Assembly: GCF_013377015.1 (NCBI RefSeq)
Contig: NZ_JACABA010000001.1
Coordinates: forward strand, 1,506,756 to 1,570,755
DNA length: 64,000 nucleotides
Direction: 5' to 3'
Source: Rhodopseudomonas sp.
Lineage (GTDB): Bacteria > Pseudomonadota > Alphaproteobacteria > Rhizobiales > Xanthobacteraceae
In this document: positions 59,320 through 64,000 of the stretch, one piece after another
Layout of the letters: every line of letters starts with the position of its first letter
Numbering within the stretch: the stretch's first letter is position 1
Made by a program: the position numbers and the translations under genes
The notes under the pieces: generated by a model
Seen by the model: only the letters and a program-made list of their open reading frames with translations
Told to the model about the DNA's origin: nothing
Databases searched by the model: none

Positions 59320-60790
59320 GGCCAATTGTCGCCGCGTCGCCGCCTGCGTGATCGCGGCCGCGATTCTGCTTGTGCCGTTTTCGGCCGCTGAGGCCCGGCA
59401 CCGGCACCATCATCATCACCCCAAGAAGCAGCTGATCTGGCCGCTTGAGATCCCCGGCAGCCAATACAGCCCGGTGGCATGGGGTGAGATCGCCGGCTGG
59501 AGTGACGACGACCAGTTCGCGGCATTCAAGACCTTCCGTGCCAGCTGCACGCCGATCGCGGCACAGCGCAAGCCGACTGTCGACTCCAAGCCGCTCGGTG
59601 GGTCGCTGCGCGATCCCTGCCACGCTGCCAAGGCCGCCGACATTGTCGACGTCGCGCAAGCCCGCCGGTTCTTTGAACGACATTTCCAGCCGCTGCGAAT
59701 CTCGCGTCTCGGCGAGGGCGACGGGTTCGTCACCGGCTACTACGAACCGGTGATCGACGGTTCGCGCGTCCAGACCGACGTCTACAATGTTCCGGTGTAT
59801 CGTCGGCCGTCGAACCTGTTCGTGCGCGGCGTGAGGCAAAGCGCATCGGGCCTGCCCAACAAGGGCCAGGTGTTTCGCAAGATCGGCCGCCGCAAACTGG
59901 TGCCGTATTACGATCGCGGTGAAATCGAGGACGGCGCCGTTGCGGGCCGCGGCCTCGAAATCGTCTGGCTGAAGAGCCAGACCGATCTGTTATTCACGCA
60001 GATCCAAGGATCGGCGCGGGTCCGGCTCGAGGACGGCACCACGGTGCGAATCAACTACGATGCCCACAACGGCTACCCCTATACGCCTGTCGGCCGCATC
60101 CTGATCGACCGCAACATCGTGCCGAAAGAACAGATGTCGATGCAGCGGATCCGGCAATGGATGGATGAAAATCCCGACGGCGCCAAGGAACTGCGCCGGC
60201 AGAACCGGTCCTATGTGTTCTTTCGCGAAGTCAAACTATCCGACAAGGACGAGGCGGTCGGCGCGCAGGGCGTGCCGCTGACGCCGGGCCGGTCGATCGC
60301 GGTGGACAAATCGCTGCACGTCTACGGCACGCCGTTCTTCATCGAAGGCGAATTGCCGATCGAGTCGGAGCAGGCGAAGACGCCGTTCCGCCGGCTGATG
60401 GTGGCGCAGGACACCGGTTCGGCGATCGTTGGTCCAGCGCGTGCCGATCTATATTTCGGCGCCGGCGCCGAGGCGGGCACGGTGGCCGGCCGGGTGCGGC
60501 ATGCGATGCGGTTCGTGCTGCTGCTGCCGAACAGTCTCGACCCGGTGGCGCGGGGCCGCCAGATGCCGCTGCCTGAAGCGCGGCCGTCAGACAAGATCGG
60601 GAAGCTGTTTCCGCAAACCGTCGCAGCTAAGGACCAGACGGCCGACACGAAGGACGCTGATACCAAGGATGCCATCCCAGCCGCGCAGGCGAAGCCTGTT
60701 CCGCTGCCGGAAGCGCGACCGGAGATCACAGCGAGCCGCCGTCATTACCATCGTCACCATGAGCATCGCCGCCATCGCAGGGGTCGATGA
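59297..60790 (+). CDS. mltA: Membrane-bound lytic murein transglycosylase A
   Basis: A protein of about 497 residues. Signal peptide ACVIAAAILLVPFSAAEA is followed by a mature N-terminus starting RHRHHHHHPKK. The MltA domain has GFVTGYYEPVIDGSRV; the 3D domain is RLMVAQDTGSAIVGPARADL with YFGAGAEAG, including the catalytic Asp. It cleaves peptidoglycan with formation of anhydromuramoyl ends. The C-terminus is a low-complexity tail of PLPEARP repeats and His/Arg. A TTG at 59297 is the likely start; an ATG at 59243 is an alternative. It overlaps the Tim44-like gene and the Smr gene. Confidence 0.9.
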   Translation: MEREALTKANCRRVAACVIAAAILLVPFSAAEARHRHHHHHPKKQLIWPLEIPGSQYSPVAWGEIAGWSDDDQFAAFKTFRASCTPIAAQRKPTVDSKPLGGSLRDPCHAAKAADIVDVAQARRFFERHFQPLRISRLGEGDGFVTGYYEPVIDGSRVQTDVYNVPVYRRPSNLFVRGVRQSASGLPNKGQVFRKIGRRKLVPYYDRGEIEDGAVAGRGLEIVWLKSQTDLLFTQIQGSARVRLEDGTTVRINYDAHNGYPYTPVGRILIDRNIVPKEQMSMQRIRQWMDENPDGAKELRRQNRSYVFFREVKLSDKDEAVGAQGVPLTPGRSIAVDKSLHVYGTPFFIEGELPIESEQAKTPFRRLMVAQDTGSAIVGPARADLYFGAGAEAGTVAGRVRHAMRFVLLLPNSLDPVARGRQMPLPEARPSDKIGKLFPQTVAAKDQTADTKDADTKDAIPAAQAKPVPLPEARPEITASRRHYHRHHEHRRHRRGR

Positions 60791-61380
60791 AGCGCCCTGC
60801 GCCGCCAGAACCGCCGCCGCGCCGCAAGCGCGGCCTGAGCGAGGAGGAGCGTGCGTTATGGGAGCAAGTTGCCAGACAGATCAAACCGCTGCGCAAGAAA
60901 CAGCGCGTGGTGAGGCCGGCTTCGGCTGCGCCAGCTGAGCCGATCGAGGTCGCCGCCAAGCCGGCGGCTACCGCGAAGCCGCATCCGGTCAAACGCATCG
61001 TCAAACCGCTGAAGGCTCCGACCCCAACGCCGCCGCCAGCGCTGGCGCCGTTGGGTCGGCGCGAGCGCTCGCATCTGTCGCGCGGCCGCAAGGATATCGA
61101 GGCCCGGATCGATCTGCACGGCATGACGCAGTCGCGCGCCCATCATGCGCTGTTCGCGTTTCTGCAGCGCGCCAGCGGCGACGGCCTGACCTTCGTGCTG
61201 GTGATCACCGGCAAGGGCCGCAGCGTAGGTCCGGATTCCGAGCGCGGGGTGTTACGCCGCCAGGTGCCGCACTGGCTTGGCCTGCCTGAATTCCGCGCCC
61301 TGGTGGTCGGATTCGAGGAGGCCCATATTGGTCACGGAGGCGAAGGCGCGCTGTATGTGAGGGTGCGGCGGGCGCGGTAG
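60787..61380 (+). CDS. Smr (MutS2-type endonuclease) domain protein
   Basis: A 197-residue protein. Residues 1-100 are basic, Pro/Ala-rich and probably disordered. The Smr domain begins with ARIDLHGMTQSRAHHALFAF (DLHG at 109-112) and contains TFVLVITGKGRSVG and the end GHGGEGALYVRVRRAR. Smr domains nick DNA or RNA. A 4-base ATGA overlap joins it to mltA. Confidence 0.92.
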   Translation: MKRPAPPEPPPRRKRGLSEEERALWEQVARQIKPLRKKQRVVRPASAAPAEPIEVAAKPAATAKPHPVKRIVKPLKAPTPTPPPALAPLGRRERSHLSRGRKDIEARIDLHGMTQSRAHHALFAFLQRASGDGLTFVLVITGKGRSVGPDSERGVLRRQVPHWLGLPEFRALVVGFEEAHIGHGGEGALYVRVRRAR

Positions 61381-61420
61381 TCGCTTGCAAGCAGTGCACC
61401 GCGGTGCCCGATTTGCAGTC

Positions 61421-61510
61421 GTCACCACCCGCGAAAGCGGGTGGCCCAGTATTCCAGAGCGCCAATGTTTAACGTCGAGCGCTGTGCAATACTGGGTCGC
61501 CGATGACGGC
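61421..61510. repeat. Palindromic repeat (family B) after smr gene
   Basis: GTCACCACCCGCGAAAGCGG then GTGGCCCAGTATTCCAGAGC, closed by GCAATACTGGGTCGCCGATG. Same family as 23132-23232; the CCAGTATT/AATACTGG dyad is shared. Confidence 0.8.
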
Positions 61511-61546
61511 GAGGAGTGTTGCGCCGCTCCACCTGCCAGCGGCAAA

Positions 61547-62845
61547 TCACAAAATGAATCGGCTCAGATCCGCGTTCTTGGCCAGATCGCCGACGTGCTT
61601 CTGCACATAGTCGGCGTCGATGCGGATGGTCTCGCCGTTGCGGTCGGGTGCCGAGAATGAGATCTCGTCGAGCACTCGCTCCATCACCGTCTGCAAGCGC
61701 CGCGCGCCGATATTCTCGACGCTTGAATTGACCGCGACCGCGACGTCGGCCAGCGCATCGACAGCGTCGGCGGTGATGTCCAGCGTTACGCCTTCGGTCT
61801 GCAGCAGCGCGACATATTGCTTGATCAGCGAGGCCTCCGGCTCGGTCAGAATCCGCCGCATGTCGTCGCGGGTCAAAGCGTCGAGCTCGACCCGGATCGG
61901 CAACCGGCCCTGCAGTTCAGGTAGCAGGTCCGACGGTTTGGCGATGTGGAAGGCGCCCGAGGCGATGAACAGGATGTGGTCGGTCTTCACCGCGCCGTGC
62001 TTGGTCGACACCGTGGTGCCCTCGATCAGCGGCAAGAGGTCGCGCTGCACGCCTTCGCGCGACACGTCGCCGCCGTTGCGGCCGTCGCGCACGCAGATCT
62101 TGTCGATCTCGTCGAGAAACACGATGCCGCTGTTCTCGACCACGTGGATCGCTTCCTGCACCAGCTTGTCGCTGTCGAGCAGCTTGTCGGACTCCTCGTT
62201 GACCAGCAGCTCGTGGGAATCCGCCACGCTGAGCCGGCGGGTCTTGGTGCGACCGCCCATCTTGCCGAAAATGTCGCCGATCGAGATCGCGCCGATCTGC
62301 CCGCCTGGCATGCCGGGAATTTCGAACATTGGCGACCCGCCGGACTGAGTCTCGATCTCGATTTCCTTGTCGTTGAGCTCGCCGGCGCGCAGCTTCTTGC
62401 GGAACGAATCCCGCGTCGCCGGGCTGGAGCCCGGTCCCACCAGCGCGTCGAGTACGCGATCCTCGGCGGCGATCTGGGCGCGGGCCTGGACGTCCTTGCG
62501 CTTGCGTTCGCGCACCTGCGCGATCGCGACCTCGACCAGGTCGCGGATGATCTGCTCGACGTCGCGGCCGACATAGCCGACCTCGGTGAATTTGGTCGCC
62601 TCGACCTTGATGAACGGTGCGTTGGCGAGCTTCGCCAGCCGCCGCGCGATCTCGGTCTTGCCGACGCCGGTGGGGCCGATCATCAGGATGTTCTTCGGCA
62701 GCACTTCCTCGCGCAGCGATCCGGTCAGTTGCAGCCGCCGCCAACGGTTGCGCAGCGCGATCGACACCGCGCGCTTGGCGTCATGCTGGCCGACGATGAA
62801 GCGGTCGAGTTCGGAAACGATTTCACGGGGGGAGAAGTCGGTCAT
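61547..62845 (-). CDS. hslU: ATP-dependent protease ATPase subunit HslU
   Basis: A 432-residue AAA+ unfoldase. Walker [21 protein letters not shown] at about 53-72, the I-domain between about 110 and 240, Walker [10 protein letters not shown], and the C-terminal [20 protein letters not shown] which ends with DLSRFIL, the activating tail. It partners HslV. It lies downstream of hslV, but a repeat of about 80 bases occupies the gap. Confidence 0.97.
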   Translation of the reverse strand: MTDFSPREIVSELDRFIVGQHDAKRAVSIALRNRWRRLQLTGSLREEVLPKNILMIGPTGVGKTEIARRLAKLANAPFIKVEATKFTEVGYVGRDVEQIIRDLVEVAIAQVRERKRKDVQARAQIAAEDRVLDALVGPGSSPATRDSFRKKLRAGELNDKEIEIETQSGGSPMFEIPGMPGGQIGAISIGDIFGKMGGRTKTRRLSVADSHELLVNEESDKLLDSDKLVQEAIHVVENSGIVFLDEIDKICVRDGRNGGDVSREGVQRDLLPLIEGTTVSTKHGAVKTDHILFIASGAFHIAKPSDLLPELQGRLPIRVELDALTRDDMRRILTEPEASLIKQYVALLQTEGVTLDITADAVDALADVAVAVNSSVENIGARRLQTVMERVLDEISFSAPDRNGETIRIDADYVQKHVGDLAKNADLSRFIL

Positions 62846-62873
62846 TTATGATTCTTTGCACTACGGTTAAGTT

Positions 62874-62954
62874 CATCGTCGCGAGGAGCAGTTGCGACGA
62901 AGCAATCAAGGCTGTGCCTGCCGCCTCTGGATTGCTTCACTTCGTCGCAATGAC
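62874..62954. repeat. Palindromic repeat (family C) between hslV and hslU
   Basis: GCGAGGAGCAGTTGCGACGA, AGCAATCAAGG, then CTCTGGATTGCTTCACTTCG and CGCAATGAC. The outer arm is slightly degenerate compared with the copies at 35281 and 47027. Confidence 0.8.
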
Positions 62955-62962
62955 ACCTACTA

Positions 62963-63526
62963 CTAAAGCGTTTCCAGCGTCACATTGCGGTTGGTGTAGA
63001 CGCAGATGTCGGCGGCGATATCCAGCGCGCGGCGCACGATCGTCTCGGCATCCTTGTCGGAATCGCCCAGCGCCCGGGCCGCCGCCAGCGCGTAATTGCC
63101 GCCCGAGCCGATCGCCATGATACCGGCCTCCGGCTCCAGCACGTCGCCGGTCCCGGTCAGCACCAGCGAGACGTCCTTGTCGGCAACGATCATCATCGCC
63201 TCCAGCCGCCGCAAATAGCGGTCGGTTCGCCAGTCCTTGGCCAACTCGACCGCGGCACGGGTCAATTGTCCTGGATATTGCTCGAGCTTGGCCTCGAGCC
63301 GCTCGAACAGGGTGAAGGCGTCGGCGGTAGCGCCGGCGAAGCCGCCGATCACGTCGCCCTTGCCGAGCTTGCGGACCTTCTTGGCGTTGGATTTGATCAC
63401 GGTCTGGCCGATCGAGACCTGGCCGTCGCCGCCGATCACCACCTTGCCGCCCTTGCGCACCGTCAGAATGGTGGTGCCGTGCCAGACTTGGGGCGATCCT
63501 TCGCCCGAACCGGAGTGCATGTTCAT
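62963..63526 (-). CDS. hslV: ATP-dependent protease proteolytic subunit HslV
   Basis: A 187-residue beta-type proteasome-like subunit. The catalytic threonine T18 follows the pro-segment in [34 protein letters not shown] and [18 protein letters not shown] are the core. The order hslV then hslU follows the alphaproteobacterial pattern. It is divergent from hisB. Confidence 0.97.
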   Translation of the reverse strand: MNMHSGSGEGSPQVWHGTTILTVRKGGKVVIGGDGQVSIGQTVIKSNAKKVRKLGKGDVIGGFAGATADAFTLFERLEAKLEQYPGQLTRAAVELAKDWRTDRYLRRLEAMMIVADKDVSLVLTGTGDVLEPEAGIMAIGSGGNYALAAARALGDSDKDAETIVRRALDIAADICVYTNRNVTLETL

Positions 63527-63706
63527 GGAATTCCTCTCAAGATCGCTGATCTAGGCATTGCCCCGTGCGGTTGCAAATCCGGCCGGTGCGGCGGATTTGG
63601 TCACCATAGGCCGAAGATCGGGTCCGGAGAGCCGTGGCCGCTGTAGCGAAGCCGTCATCCGCCTGTTAAAAGGGCGCGTTTTCAGCATCCCGGAGAGCCC
63701 GCTTCA

Positions 63707-64000
63707 TGCGCACGGCGACGATCAAGCGCAAGACCAAGGAGACCGACATCGAGGTTGCGATCAACCTCGATGGTACCGGCGTGTCCAAAGTGTCGACCGG
63801 GATCGGCTTCTTCGACCATATGCTCGATCTGCTCGCCCGCCACTCCCGCATCGACATCACGGTCAAGGCCGACGGCGACCTGCATGTCGATCATCACCAC
63901 ACCACCGAGGACGTCGGGATCGCGCTCGGCCAGGCGGTGAAGCAGGCGCTCGGCGACATGAAGGGCATTACCCGCTACGCCAGCATTCTGATGCCGATGG
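63707..64000 (+). CDS. hisB: Imidazoleglycerol-phosphate dehydratase HisB, partial at window edge
   Basis: 98 residues of the N-terminus are visible, [20 protein letters not shown], with [18 protein letters not shown] and the metal-binding [18 protein letters not shown]. HisB catalyses the sixth step of histidine synthesis. The gene continues past base 64000, and a normal-length protein of about 197 residues is expected. It is divergent from hslV across 180 bases. Confidence 0.97.

Overview
The window is a GC-rich stretch of an alphaproteobacterial chromosome. The closest fit is the Rhodopseudomonas palustris / Bradyrhizobium group (order Hyphomicrobiales). Supporting signs are a form IV RuBisCO-like protein, a tandem glnK-amtB-glnK-amtB cluster, an AerR/PpaA-type cobalamin-binding protein, and the order rho-mnmE-mnmG-rsmG-parA-parB beside hemJ / ppsR-maf-coaE-dnaQ-secB. 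The last of these gene orders flanks the replication origin in Caulobacter and its relatives. The strain assignment is inference. There is no prophage, insertion sequence, CRISPR array or rRNA operon. Nearly all of it reads as vertically inherited core chromosome with a few accessory genes.

Layout. 1-4121 (minus): rlmH (cut by the window edge), rsfS, nadD, proA, proB. 4343-7035: a Bug-type solute-binding protein divergent from a sulfatase. 7530-12558: ppk2, obgE, a DMT exporter, a GNAT acetyltransferase, and rplU-rpmA with a good sigma70 promoter and a terminator. 12897-19038: a ROK-like protein whose motifs are circularly permuted, tRNA-Ser(CGA), YjbQ, the RuBisCO-like protein, a PhyH-like oxygenase with an HxA metal motif, and a cobalamin-binding regulator. 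19892-25532: a HAMP-only membrane protein, tRNA-Gly(GCC), a thioredoxin-TPR protein, a LON-domain protein, a Trm112-like protein, a UbiH-type hydroxylase and TesB. 25697-29542: two glnK-amtB pairs with a sigma54-like promoter between them. 29736-30366: a MntA/HepT toxin-antitoxin pair. 30542-36434: aminotransferase, ftsK, lolA, exonuclease III. 36639-41541: cNMP-binding protein, OmpR-type regulator, L,D-transpeptidase, VOC protein, YggS, Cache-GGDEF protein. 41786-45978: leuS-lptE-holA.

46080-57646 is the origin/partition region. ParA and ParB lie downstream of rho, mnmE, mnmG and rsmG, and three parS sites sit within 2.3 kb. One of them lies 20 bp from an extremely AT-rich block. The 464-bp gap between hemJ and ppsR carries five GANTC sites and several degenerate DnaA-box-like sequences, and is the best oriC candidate. 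57659-64000 holds secB, a Tim44-like protein, mltA, an Smr-domain protein, hslU-hslV and the start of hisB.

Gaps between genes repeatedly carry palindromic elements of about 80-120 bp from at least four families. Some sit inside operons (between parA and parB, and between hslV and hslU). The most unusual protein-level signals are the circularly permuted ROK protein, the PhyH-like protein with a halogenase-like HxA motif, and the variant cobalamin-binding motif.
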